A DNA stretch of 64,000 bases, taken from assembly GCA_014058105.1 (NCBI GenBank), contig JACGCM010000882.1:992001-1056000 (forward strand). The letters run 5' to 3'. Below, one piece after another: positions 1-11,247 of this stretch. Both the position numbers and the translations under genes were made by a program. The DNA is from Kingdonia uniflora. Lineage: Eukaryota; Streptophyta; Magnoliopsida; Ranunculales; Circaeasteraceae. Under the pieces are notes generated by a model. It saw only the letters and a list, made by a program, of their open reading frames with translations, did no database searches and was not told where the DNA came from. Each line of letters begins with the position of its first letter. Position 1 is the first letter of the stretch.

Positions 1-316
1 GCCCCTCTATTACTTAAGAAAATTCAATTTTTGTTTTTGGAATCCGGAAGTTCAAACTGTGTAATCTACATTAATAAAGAGATTAATTCAGACTCTCCTA
101 TATAAATTATGTACATGTATAATAGTATTATTGAAATCCTCTCGTTAAATCATCCTGTTTGAATTTTTTGAAATTAGGCAAGTATATTTATAACATGTAT
201 TTATGAAAATATTTTCTAATTAAACCTAGAGTGTAAAAATCCTAATATTATTGAATCTTTAACTGAGCTAGATATTATTGTCTTTTATGAGTTCCCCTTC
301 CAAGTTCCTTTTTGAG

Positions 317-1313
317 GAGTGCTTTTTTGCTGTTTGCCAATTTTGTAGTTTTTACTGCTTGCCAAATCGCGGAGTGACATGTGGATTTATATTAGTTGGC
401 AAATCTTCCCCCTCTACCCCGAGATTTTCATGGGCAGCTATTGGGTTCACCGTATGTTTTATTACTCATTCGCTCTTTCTCAAACTCATTAACTCACCTC
501 TTTCTCTCCTTTTACAGAAGTTTTGTGCATCAATGTGGTGTCCATTATACTAAAAATCCAATCTTCCTTAGCCTGATAGGAATCTTCTCTGTATTATTTT
601 TTATTATTTACTGTTATTTGTAGTATTTGTATGGGGATCAAAAGTGTTGATTTTACTTTTAATGCAAAATTGTTCATATTGATTTAGTTTGATTTCGGTG
701 TGGGTTTTGAAATGGGCGTGAATTTGATGTGATTTTAAGCACAAGAGAATAATTTGTGGGCAATGGAAGATTGGAGTCATTGGACAAAGTAAAGTTAAAC
801 AATAAACAATAAATTAAGATGAGAATGAAGAGAGACATCAAAATTCAAAAGTGCCAAAAATATGATCTAACAGTAATCCCACTATGATTTTAAACTACTT
901 TCAAACCTCTACACAAGAAAAACTAAAACTAAGAAAATATATATGGAATTAAAGTATCTCAGATAATTCCAAAGCTAAAACCGAGGATGTTAATGAGGTT
1001 GAGAGTTGTTTTAAGGTAGCTTGGCAATTTATGAATGGTTATTCTCTTTTTGACATTTGAGTAATCTTCTTAGAAACTTAGACCATCATGGTAGAGAGAT
1101 AGGTGAAGAGAGAGATGGCACCCAAAGAAACAATTATGAACACAGACGCAAGGAAGAGAAAGAAGAAATATAACATACGTGGGACCCAATAGCTGCCCAT
1201 GAAAATCTCGGGGCAGAGGGAGAAGATTTACCGACTAATATAAATCCATATGCCACTCTACGATTCGGCAAGCAGTAAAAACAGCAAAATTGACAAATAG
1301 CAAAAATGCACTC
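317..1313. mobile_element. MITE/MULE-like element with ~150-bp terminal inverted repeats
   Basis: The first ~150 bases (from GAGTGCTTTTTTGCT) recur as a reverse complement ending at 1313 (GAGTGCATTTTTGCT when read inward). The match includes the long shared block around 420-460 and 1180-1215. Similarity fades beyond about 160 bases into the element. Long TIRs and a length near 1 kb fit a non-autonomous Mutator-like or similar element. I found no clean 9-bp target duplication, so the superfamily is open. No coding sequence of its own is visible inside. Confidence 0.7.
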
Positions 1314-1406
1314 TATTGTGATTTTAATTTACCTTTTATTTGTAAAATCATTAATAATTACGAAACCTAATAATTATTCAGTCCAAAAATTTATAGAATA
1401 ATAATC

Positions 1407-2476
1407 CTATAAATTAAGGTATTTTAGGTAATCGGTGTCCATTTCAGTTATAGGAGAACTTTGTTGCCCATTGTCCAGTCCACCCATCTCCTGTTGCTCA
1501 TTGCCAAATCCACCCATCTCTTGTCGCAACATATATAACTGCATCAAGTTCTCTTTTTGGGTTTGCAATTTTCGGGAACAGTCTGCAAGTATTAATCCTT
1601 TATTCAGAGAAAGATCATATATTCCAAATAAAAGTTAATTCATACAAAGAATTTATTTATGATATACATAATTTTTGTAGTACCATAAAACACTAAATAC
1701 GATAAAACCTATATATTCTTCAAACTTACCTTTTTTGAGCTGCAGTTCGCTATGGGCAAGCGACAGTCTTTGATTGATCAAATTGTTCTCTTCTGTCAGT
1801 AAATTGAGTGAATTGAAGGCAGATATCATCTCATGGTTCAACAAATTTACTTTGGCCTGTGTAAGAAATTGGAAAGATGAACATGAACAGGTAGAAGAAT
1901 TTGTCTCGACACCGTTAAACTTAATTTATGAAAAAGAGTATGTCTTCGTTTATTACCTCCAAGTTGTATATGCTTTCTTTGAGTTCACCAATACGTCTTC
2001 GATTCCTCTCCCGAGTCCTGAATCCTGATCTACGGTTCATAATTTTTCTAGCAAAATAAGTTGGAAACAAAAAGAAGTTAGAAAACGTATATAAGACTGC
2101 AAGCTAGATATACAAATTAAATTTCCTTCACTTAAAAAAATTTAGAAGGTCATAAGATGAACACACCGTCTGGCTTGCCTAGGGTCCATATTTAGAAGGT
2201 TAATTCCGCGGCATAGTCTGTCTAGACCTGGTAGTTTCGACTCTATTTCCAAGGAAAAACCTTTCGGAACTTTAAAACGAATATCAAATGGTGGGTTTTA
2301 GTACCTCCTATCTTGAACTGGGTAGCAACACTAGATGATTTTCGGCTTGTTGTCTCGAACTGGGTAGCAACACTTGATGAGTTTAGGTTTGTTGTAGGAC
2401 AAAAATTGCTAGTAGTTTCTACATTAAAGCCACCACGGATTTGGTGAAGTGCCAGCGAACCACTGAACGATCTTCT
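1407..2476 (-). pseudogene. bZIP transcription factor copy A, probably disabled in exon 1
   Basis: The exon pattern matches the intact bZIP gene at 4464-5445. Exon 2 (2047-1957, 91 nt) encodes the basic region with KIMNRRSGFRTR, which has the N-x7-R spacing. Exon 3 (1856-1730, 127 nt) encodes a zipper-like stretch with LLTEENNLINQRL. Exon 4 (1582-1407) encodes a Q-rich tail with MQLYMLRQEMGG and ends in TAG. Sites are GT-AG with good donors (gtaata, gtaagt). Exon 1 ends DMDP-like at 2167, and upstream RRSFSGSLALH (about 2476) matches the HRRSCSDSLALL region of the intact copy. A TGA directly precedes that motif, and the two halves of exon 1 lie in different frames, with no ATG in the downstream frame before the basic region. 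An exon 1 of a different structure could still rescue it, so pseudogene is the likely but unproven call. Confidence 0.65.
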
Positions 2477-2479
2477 TCA

Positions 2480-3685
2480 AAAGACGAAGAAGCAAATATT
2501 TTGCTCACCATATTTTGGTGGCAACACAAAAATGTTCCTTTTCATCATTTCTCGCATCTCTTCATCAATTTTCATTTTTTTACCTGAGTTTGAACATGAA
2601 AGCATCTTGTAGTTGATCAAATAAAAAAACTTATGCAAAATACATGAATCAAGAAAATTAGAGAGCAAGTTGAATATATCTACTCACCATAAAATGTAAA
2701 ATCTATAGGAAAAGAAAATGTTGAAGTTCTAGTTTGAAAAAAAAGGGCGCGTAATGGGAGTATTTATAGCCAAAGAAGAATTTTGCCCCTCACAAAGAAT
2801 TAAATTTGATTTTTTTTTTTCTCTTCATTTTCAAATCATAGAAATCTTTGTTATTATGAATAGTATCTCTGAACCCCGGAACCTGATTTTATCACAATAT
2901 AAGAAAAAAGAAAAACGCATTAAGAAATGTTCTGATTGACTAATGGAGTCGCTTTTTAATTTATCTAGTACGGTTCATATACCCTTTATTTTTTATAAGT
3001 AGAATGCATGCAAACTATTATATCGTGATAGTTTCACATTGGATAGGATACCAGCTGCACCAAATCTTTCAAGTTTACTGTTACAAGTTTTTGGGGAATG
3101 GGGCCCTAGCCTATATTCGCATGAAAAATAATATGTTTTTTGTAATATCGCCTTCGTATTAGTCATGTTTGCCATATAAGAGGATGAAAATCTATATTTT
3201 TCTTATAGGTCATGGATTTGTAAAATTGTACAATAGGTCATATCTTCAAAATGTAATTCTAAATTGGTGAAGGTGAGACTTAAAATCAACTCACAAGATT
3301 TGGAGTATCTTAGTGACATTCATTCAACCTTAAGTATAAAAGTTTTTTTTTTATACCTAAATCTTAGAATTTAAAGCATAATTAAGGCATTCCAAGGGTG
3401 AATATTTGTTTTTATTTTTCGTATTTACAACTATAGCATATATTTATAGCTATAATAAAACCTACTAATGTACTACTCTTTGATTATATTTCCTTTTTGC
3501 CTTCATTAAGAAAGGAAAATATAAAATTATTAATTGAATAACGGTAACTAAAATTGAATTTATTCATTTATCATTTATCATTTATTGTAAAATCTTAAAA
3601 AATAAAGAGGCATACTTATTATCACAAATCCTAACACTTCTTAGAAAAATAATCTCTATTATATCACATAAAGCAATTCAGGGAG
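2480..3685. other. AT-rich spacer between bZIP copies A and B
   Basis: No convincing coding exon, RNA gene or repeat boundary is visible. Open frames here are short and AT-biased. It presumably holds the promoter side of copy A and the downstream side of copy B. Confidence 0.4.
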
Positions 3686-3689
3686 TTGG

Positions 3690-4045
3690 TCTTCATTCTA
3701 GTCGTCTCGAAGATTTGTTCCCCATTATCAGTCCAACCCGTTGCACTCATCTCATGTTGGAACATACATAACTTCTGTCAAGCTCTCTTTTTTGCCATAC
3801 AATTTTCTGTAACAATCTGCTGTTATTAATCCATTAATTAGAGAAACATTATAGGTTACAAAGAAAAGTTATGTAATGTGTACATATAATTAACATTCTT
3901 ATTGCTATAAAATAGAAAATACAATGACGCATATAGGTGTTTCAAATTTACTTTCTTTGAATGGCTTTTCTATGGAGAAGGGACATCCTTTTCTTGATCA
4001 TTTCGTTCTCTGCTCTCAGTTTATTGAGTCAATTAGCACTATAGG
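3690..4045 (-). pseudogene. bZIP transcription factor copy B, degenerate remnant
   Basis: Two stretches resemble the last two exons of the neighbouring bZIP genes. Around 4040-3950 the minus strand reads LNKLRAENEMIKKRMSLLH, like exon 3 of copies A and C. An in-frame TGA stands just before it where the others have a sense codon. From 3816 downward a second stretch reads DCYRKLYGKKESL, matching DCSRKLQTQKENL of copy A, preceded by a CAG acceptor. Its frame is then lost and a TGA follows. No basic region was found upstream. This is a decayed tandem copy. Confidence 0.65.
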
Positions 4046-4463
4046 GTATTGTGATAGTCATACATTAGCTAAAATCCCGTCGGTTAGCACCAATGCTAGA
4101 GGTGTTATCTTGTAACATTTGGATGAAGCTTTTTAAACACTCTGATATTGCGACTCAAGCAACATCTGTCATTCTATACATTTGGATCATCACGCTAAAA
4201 GCTTGAATAATAAAGTTCATAAGAATTAGAATCACACAAAATTATACTACACATCACACTGAAAAGTGATACAACATTATTAATAAAATAAGTAGGTAAA
4301 CTTGGAAAATATACCAAAACAAACAAAATTCTGATATTAAGGAACAACCAAGTATTATTAAATCGAATCTGGATTCTTTACTCCAAGAATGAAAAACTCC
4401 TACTTCCACCTTTATCTTAAAAGAAACCTTCCCTTAAACAATTGCAGAGAATCAAAACTCGTC

Positions 4464-5445
4464 CTAATATTCTTCAATAGTTCTACTTTCTCCAAACCCA
4501 CTTATCTCTTGTTGTAAATTGTAGAGTTGCATCAGTCTAGCTTTCTCGGCTTTCAGAAATTCGTACTCTCCTGTAGTTAATTACATATTAATCAATATTC
4601 AAAAATAATATAGAATATAAATTTGTATCATAAGCTCTAAAATATAACATATTATGTTTGACTCTTACTGTCTTTGATAGCTTTGCTCCAAATGATATTG
4701 AAAATCTTCTGCTGAATTTCCTCGTTCTCTTTTTTCAGATGATTACGATTGTTAATATGATAATCAACTTTTGGAGCCAACAACTTCACCTCCTCCTGCG
4801 TACCAATGCAAATTAGAAAGTAAGTTACGAATAAATATATCATCGTTTGAACTTTTCAGTTGTTGTGCCGTATGAGAAGAAGTATACACATATATTTACC
4901 TTTAGCTTGAATACTTTTTTTTCAAGTTCAGCAACGTACACTATTTTCTTTACCCTAGCCTTATGAGCTGATATGCGATTTGAAATGATCCTACTCAGAG
5001 AAAATATAACACCATAAGAGTAGAAATGTAACCGTTAAAATAAGAGAATAATTTCAGAATTAAAAAAAAAAAAAAAAAAAACCCCCATGGTTTGTGTTAT
5101 ATAAGCAATTTACCCCTACCGTTTGGCCTTTTTAGGGTCCATATCAGAGTTGATGCCACGAGTCCATCTGTTCTGGTCGAGAAGCCACGGTTCTGTGTTG
5201 ACTAAAGTTCCTGCAGAAGCTGCTACTCTGTTGTATATGCCACAAATCTTCTCAGATGGCGGTGACACTTTTTTTGTCTTCTCGATTTCCCTATAAGCAT
5301 TGGATGACTCTGAATTGTTCTCATCACTAGCAGTGCTCTCAGTTTCCTCTTCTAAGTCATCATATATTTTCAACAATGCTAGAGAATCACTACATGATCG
5401 ACGGTGGTCCATGCGCTTAGAACCAAGGAGATTGGACCCCTCCAT
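4464..5445 (-). CDS. bZIP transcription factor, group E-like (bZIP34/61 type)
   Basis: Four exons are read from the sequence: 5445-5120, 4990-4900, 4795-4669 and 4570-4464, all GT-AG, giving about 216 residues. The N-terminal half carries HRRSCSDSLALL near residues 15-26, like the HRRSxSDSxAFL segment of plant group E/I bZIPs. It is followed by an acidic stretch and RGINSDMDPKKAKR leading into the basic region. That region has N-x7-R (NRISAHKAR, about residues 113-121). A zipper-like helix follows, with LLAPKVDYHINNR in exon 3. The proline inside the zipper is, from memory, a group E trait that limits homodimerisation. The C-terminus is Q/E-rich. It would act in the nucleus as a DNA-binding regulator, probably as a heterodimer. 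I placed the start at MEGSNLLG because family similarity begins there, although the frame stays open further upstream. This is the only intact member of the local three-copy cluster. Confidence 0.8.
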
Positions 5446-6367
5446 ACCAATGGTTGTTTTTTGGTTCACTTTGTGACTGCTTAATGAAAGGCGAGTGATC
5501 ACAATGGCGGTTTCAATATAAAGGGAGAAAATGGGCGACGAGCAGATCTTTGCTAAGGATCTTTGTGGTATTGTCAATATTATCTCCGTACTCTGTGATT
5601 ATTTCGCAACGGCTAGCTTAGTTATGTTTTTTTCTACGCATTTTTTAAAATCACTCTATCAAAATAATTTTAGGTGGCAATTTTATGAATTTAATTGGTG
5701 TTCATTGTCTTTCCTTGTATACCCTATTGAAAATACTTTTTTTTCTCTTCTGAAATATTAATTAATGGAATATATACAAATCATTCGTCTACATAATTAG
5801 TTAGGTGATACCCAATACCTTTGTAGTATTAATCTGTATTAGTGTAGCAGCCTGTGATATGTGCGTGCCACTCCTTTTTTTTTGTAGAATAAGCTGGGTT
5901 TGAAAGCAGACCCCCCTGCTTTTATAGAACTAACAGAATGTACAAAAGAGGAGGGTGCTAAAGAAAAACTACACACTAACACCATTGGCTCTCAAGGAGC
6001 AAACCAAGAGAGTAACAATAACTACTCCCTAAAGTAAATAGGTTCAATCTCTCGTCTGGGGCCGTATTAATTTCTCTATACTTGTGAAGGACTAAACAGA
6101 CTGTAAGCATTGTAATCTCTTTCTTAATATCCTTGACAATTTTTCTAGCTTTCCTAGGAGGCTCAAGGTCAAAAGGTAATTAGTTGTTTGGCATTCAATT
6201 TTGTAAAATCAGTTAGAGCCCCATCAGTTGTTCAACAAGTCGCAAAACTGTGAAAGAAAAAGAAAATGACTACATGAACATTAAATGCTTAATACTAGTA
6301 TATGAACCTTGATATATAAGTAAACGTTTTGTTTACCTCAACTGTTCATTTGTAAACCAGCAGAGGT
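5446..6367. other. bZIP promoter region and possible LINE 3' remnant
   Basis: The first part should hold the promoter and 5' UTR of the intact bZIP gene. From about 5873 (a short T run) to 6235 the minus strand looks like the tail of a LINE: degraded coding text, then a short 3' UTR ending in an A run. The evidence for the LINE is only this architecture. Confidence 0.3.
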
Positions 6368-6370
6368 TAA

Positions 6371-6775
6371 GCGCATCTCCTAAAGTGCCTGACTGACTTG
6401 GATTGGCAGACTCTATTTCCTCTAACAATACCTGACTTAGATTTTTTAATAGGCGCCCAAATTTTAAAAAAAATTGATTTTTTCTTTTCTTTTCAGAAGT
6501 CCAAATTGGGTGCCCAACTTGGGCGCCCGATTTGAATTTTTGTTTTAAAAAATAATTGGGCGCCCAAACTTTAGACGCCTGTTTAAAAACAGAACAAACG
6601 TCTAACACGTGCCCAATCGCGACATTAAAATCCAAGGTTGAGTCTTGGTCTTGGATTCCAAGACTCAACCTTGGATTTGGAGGGTGAAATCCAAGTCAGT
6701 GAGGCATTGTTGGATAAGGAAAATCCTAGGTGGCACCTTGGATTCCAAGGTAGTGAGGCACTTTAGGAGATGCTC
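6371..6775. mobile_element. Tourist/PIF-Harbinger-like MITE
   Basis: A 405-bp element with ~30-bp imperfect terminal inverted repeats. The left end reads GCGCATCTCCTAAAGTGCCT, and the right end read inward starts GAGCATCTCCTAAAGTGCCT. It is flanked by TAA on both sides (6368-6370 and 6776-6778), the 3-bp target duplication typical of PIF/Harbinger MITEs. Inside are further short inverted segments around the phrase CCAAGACTCAACC. No protein is encoded. Confidence 0.75.
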
Positions 6776-7120
6776 TAATAGGGTAACAGTTTGAGACCAT
6801 GCCTCAAAGTAGAGGTCCTCAGATCAATTCACTACCACCAGGGTCACTCGCCATAATTTATCTCAAGTTACATGATATGTGTGTCTACACGAATATCAGA
6901 TGCCCCGGGATTAGTCCGGTCAATGACGATAAATTATGAACCCGGATCTATTATTTCTTTTTCTTTTTTAATAAAAACGGGAATATATTAGGCCACGACG
7001 GGCAAAAGAGAAATAACAAAGTCCACAAGGTTTTTGGCCTTTTAGGCATACTACAGATATATGGAAGAGCAAATGTCGTCTGGCAACAAGCACATGAGCT
7101 TCCAAATTACAAGTGCTACT

Positions 7121-7348
7121 CAGGGCCGGCCTTGAGGGTGGGCGACCGCACAGGGCCCAAGAATAAAAGGGCCCAATTTTTTTTTTTTTTTATTTTTTTT
7201 TGTGAATAACATATATGATGAAGATTAGTTGGTTGGTGTTTTGTCTCTTGAGTAAGAGGTCAAGTGTTCAAGCCCCTAGCAAAACAAAAGTTTTTAGGCC
7301 ATTTTTGTATTTTCACACAGGGCCTTAGGGGTACTTGGACCGAGCCTG
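7121..7348. mobile_element. hAT-type MITE (CAGGGCCGGCC family)
   Basis: A 228-bp element starting CAGGGCCGGCCTTGAGG and ending so that its inverse starts CAGGCTCGGTCCAAG. It is flanked by GTGCTACT (7113-7120) and GTTCTACT (7349-7356), an 8-bp target duplication with one mismatch. CAGGG ends and 8-bp duplications are hAT hallmarks. It sits inside the 3' region of the LINE, so it arrived later. The internal poly-T and T-rich tracts are non-coding. Confidence 0.8.
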
Positions 7349-8522
7349 GTTCTACTACAAAATAAAAACTGAAAGTCCTAAAAAAGAGAAACGGTGAATA
7401 ATATGTATGAAGCCAGGCTAAGAGCTCCCAAGGTAAGATCATATGATTTTTCTACATAGGCTTGACGAGGTGATAGTCTGAAAAAATGATGATCTTTTCG
7501 ATGCCCACATCGTTAGCTGCAATCAAACCACGAAACACTGCTACTGTCTCCGCCTCCTTTGCATCTACTGCAATGGTGACGTCGAAACCTGCACAAAATA
7601 CAAAACCTAAATTAGACTTTATAATGAAACCACTGCCACTTGGGAACGTAGGGGAGATCCAAGAGACATCAACATTGATGGTGTGACATCCCTTTTTTAA
7701 AGGGGGAGGGTCTGGGGAGTTCGGGTTGGTGTAGATAGCCTCTGTAAGGGGATGATTGTAAGAGTTAGGTGGAATAATATAGCTTTTGGCTTTAGAAATT
7801 AACTTGTGGTCCAGCTCTTCTTTTGGTTAAAAGTAAGATCAATTCTGCTATTCCAAATAACGTAAATTATAGAGGAGATACTTCCCCATAAGGAGATAGT
7901 ATCTTTTCCAGAACAACTATTATTTGCAAGAGAAAACGTTACCTTCTTCGTAGAGCTAGAGTAGGGAAAAGAGCTGAGATTGAGACCAAGGTTAGAAAAA
8001 TACCAAATATCCTGGGAGTTCTTATAAAAAAAAGGACATGAGTGGTAGATTCGTCCTCCTCGATACATCTAGGGCAGACCGTATCTCCTGGTTCTTCTCC
8101 TCTGTTAAGATTAACCTTTGTGGGAAGACCCTCCTGCATAGCTTTCCAAACAAAATACTGAAGGCGAAAGGGAACATTAAGTTTTCAAAATAGAAGACCA
8201 AGTTTTATCTGGCTCGGGCTCCGAGGTGAAATGGCCAGAAATAGTTAAGTCATCTTTCACCATAGTTTGATAGAAGAATCTAACAGTTGAGGATCTCATT
8301 TTTTTCCTCTTTCCATTTGATAACGTCGACGGTAGGGTTGATGCTAAGAAGGATGAGGAGAATGTGATTGGCAATGGTATCAATAAAAATAGAGCGAATG
8401 GGGTCAACATTCCAAAATCTCGAGACTGAACAAATATGATCATCCATTTTTCTAATGCTTATGTTGGGCTTAACCGCCCCGATGAGTCGGCCAAAAGGAA
8501 TACTGGGTATTCAAGGCTCCAA

Positions 8523-10028
8523 CTAGAAGTCAACATTCTCACAATTGCCGATATGCCAACAAAGGTTAGTGCATATCCTATTTCTAGCCCGGATAATGCC
8601 TTTCCAAATCCAGGAGTCAGAGGGCTTGATAGAGGCAGTCATGGGGGATTCTTTATGAGCATAATTCTTTGTAAGGCATTTAACCCATGGCTTCTTAGGT
8701 TCTTTAATGACCCTCCAAAAGAGCTTAGCAAGAAGGGAATGGTTATGGAAAAGGGCACATCTAGTGCCAAGGCCACCTCTATTTTTAGATTTGTTAATTC
8801 TTTTCCAACTAATAAGGTGCACTTTATCTTTCCCTTCCTCGTTGGTACCCCACAAAAATCTAGTATTTAGGGAGTCAAGTTTGTTACAAATCTTAGCAAG
8901 GAAAGGAAAAACAAACATAAGGCAAGAAGGAATTGCCGAGTTAACGGCTTTTATAAAGTCTACCCGCTTGGGAAAGACTTTTAGCTTTCCACCCGCCAAT
9001 CTGGTTAGAGACTCAAGAGACAATTTGTTTAAAGTCTAAGCTTTTATCTCTACCGAATTGGAGAGGAGCTCTGAGATATTTTTCTCCCGACACATTTTTT
9101 TTTAATATGGAGAAGTCTTTGGATAACTTTAATGTGTTTATGGTGACAATTTTTGGTAAAAATGATGTTGGACTTATCAAGGTTGATCTCTTGGCCCGAA
9201 AGTTTCTTGAAAGTTTCAAGGGATTCATTAATAACCCGAGCTTCCTCAAGATTGGCTTTGCAAAAAAAAAAAAAAAAACTGTCATCAACAAAGGGTAAGT
9301 GGGAAATAAGGGGGATCGATCTGGAGGTTTTAATACCATGGAGATTGTTGTTGGTCTCTTCTTTAAAAAGGATTCAGACAAAATTTCTGAACAAATTCTG
9401 AATAAAAAGAGGGACAGAGGGTCTCCTTGACGAATGCCTCTCTCAGGCTTAAGGAGCCCGAACATAGAGCCATTAAGATTGAAAGAAAGAGTAGAGGCAA
9501 AGATACACTGAAATATCCACTTGCACCATTTCTCGTAAAATCCCATAGCGTGCATGGTGTCCGTGAGAAAAATCCATTCAACTTTGTCAAAGGCTTTGCT
9601 AAGGTCCAGCTTGATTGCCATGCAACCACTAGAATCTTTTTTTCTTCTTCTTCAGGGATTTGATAATCTCCTGAGCCATAATAATATTATAAAAAATTGG
9701 CGACCAGGGACAAAAGCATTATGGGCAGGAGAGATAAGGTTGGGGAGAAGGGATTTGAGGCGATTAGCAAGGATTTTAGTGATAATTTTAAATTTTACGT
9801 TACACAAACTAATGGGCCTGAAGTGACCAGGGTTTTACAGGTTATGCCTTTTGGGGATAAGAGTGATGTTAGTGTGTTTCGAAAGCAGATGTTCGGATTG
9901 TAAAAAGGCAAGGATGGCTTGAAAAATTTCAGAGCCCACTGTATCCCAGTATTTCTTGTAAAAAATGAAGGTAAAGCCGTCAGGGCCCAGCGATTTGTAA
10001 GGTTTCATAGAAAAAAGGGACTCTTTAA
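8523..10028 (-). pseudogene. LINE reverse transcriptase and connection domain remnant
   Basis: Frames on the minus strand carry recognisable reverse transcriptase motifs. KSLGPDGFTFIFYKKYW (about 10000-9950) matches the conserved L1 GPDG block. [16 protein letters not shown] and NAFVPGR follow, then IKLDLSKAFDKVEW near 9610 and RGIRQGDPLS near 9440. The thumb region contains RFLWGTNEEGKDKVH. The frame is broken several times, so no active enzyme is encoded. This is the most conserved part of the LINE. Confidence 0.85.
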
Positions 10029-11247
10029 CAGGCCGGTGCTAAGAGTTTGGATGCCCAAAACTAGGCCTGTTTTCGGATCGGATCGGAAATAGAGGTGTTC
10101 GGAATTTTTCCGATTTTTTTCAGAACTAGAAAACCTGTTCCGATCCGATCCGATTTTTTTCGGAACTGCCAAAATAAATTCGAATCCGAAATTTTTCAGA
10201 ATTTCAGAATTTTCGGAATTCGGAACAAAATTTGGAATTTTCGGAATAAATTTCAGATATTCCGAAAAATTAGATGAGTTCGAATATTCCGAATAAATTT
10301 CGAATTTTCAGAATAATTTTCGGAATAAATTATTTTGATATTTTGGATTCGGATATATTCGGAATATGTTATTTTGACTAAATCGGAATAATAATATTCG
10401 GAAAAATTGGATCGATTATTTTCGGAAAAATCGGAATTTCGGAATTACAGAAGCCTATCCGATTCCGATCCGAATTTTTTCAGAAAAAATCGGAAATCGG
10501 ATTTTCGGAAATCGGAACTGTAAAATTAGGTTCCAAAATCGAAAAAATCAGATCGAATTTTAGAAAAAATCAGAAGTTCGGACAAAAGTTGCAGCCCTAC
10601 CCAAAACAAACCCGAAAAGAGGGCCATCTATTAAAAATAAAATTGAATTTGCAAAGCATTTTTTGGGCATAAATTTCCAAATGAACCAAATATAAATTTG
10701 ATTTTCCCTTGTGAATGGGTATTTAAAGAAACAATTTTGTAGTTTGACTATATGCTTCAACGAATCACTAAAACTTCATTGCAAATAATACTACATCCAT
10801 TTCACTTTTATATGTAACAATCCTCGAAAGAGAGATTTGCTAACTACAACTTATAAGGATTTGAACTATATACCATTGGAACTCAGAGTTTGACGAGTGC
10901 TCGATGTCCTTGTTTATGTCATGATATATAGTCTTGTGTTATCTTAAACTTGTAACCTTGGCTATTGGGATTTAAAGACTATAAAAAAAGACAATTTAAC
11001 TTATGAGGAGTACGAGAGAGACCAGAGTTCATGAATCGTGAGATATCTACTATCTAACTAACAAGAATATTTTAAGTATCTTTGGAATCTTGAAATCTCA
11101 AGGTTGTTAAGAATCCAACAAATTAGGTACTAACAATTAGGTATACATAGAGCGGTAAAGAGAAAAGGGAAATTGATTTTGATGCCTTCGCGGCAAAGTG
11201 AGGCCTAAAGCAACCGCTTTAGTAGTCTTACCTTAACGTCAGCCCTG
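10029..11247. mobile_element. hAT-type non-autonomous element, host of a nested hAT
   Basis: The left end reads CAGGCCGGTGCTAAGAG and the right end read inward CAGGGCTGACGTTAAGG. The flanks are CTCTTTAA (10021-10028) and CACTTTAA (11248-11255), an 8-bp duplication with one mismatch. It interrupts the LINE reverse transcriptase. Subtracting the nested element (10062-10599 plus its duplication) leaves about 670 bp of AT-rich sequence without a transposase. Confidence 0.8.
10062..10599. mobile_element. hAT-type element with dense TTCGGAAT arrays, nested
   Basis: The element starts TAGGCCTG and ends GCAGCCCTA. It is bounded by CCCAAAAC on both sides (10054-10061 and 10600-10607), a perfect 8-bp target duplication. 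Nearly the whole body is built of short variants of TTCGGAAT, TTCCGA and GATCGGA. It encodes nothing and sits 33 bp inside the left end of the hAT-type element 10029-11247. Confidence 0.85.

Noticed and set aside
278..623. Open frames of 91 and 75 residues
   Set aside because: They fall over the left inverted repeat of the element at 317 and have no family similarity.
5116..5577. 153-residue start upstream of the bZIP MEGSNLLG
   Set aside because: The extra 44 residues have no family counterpart and overlap likely promoter or leader DNA.
8436..8870. 144-residue open frame on the plus strand
   Set aside because: Shadow of the LINE reverse transcriptase and connection region.
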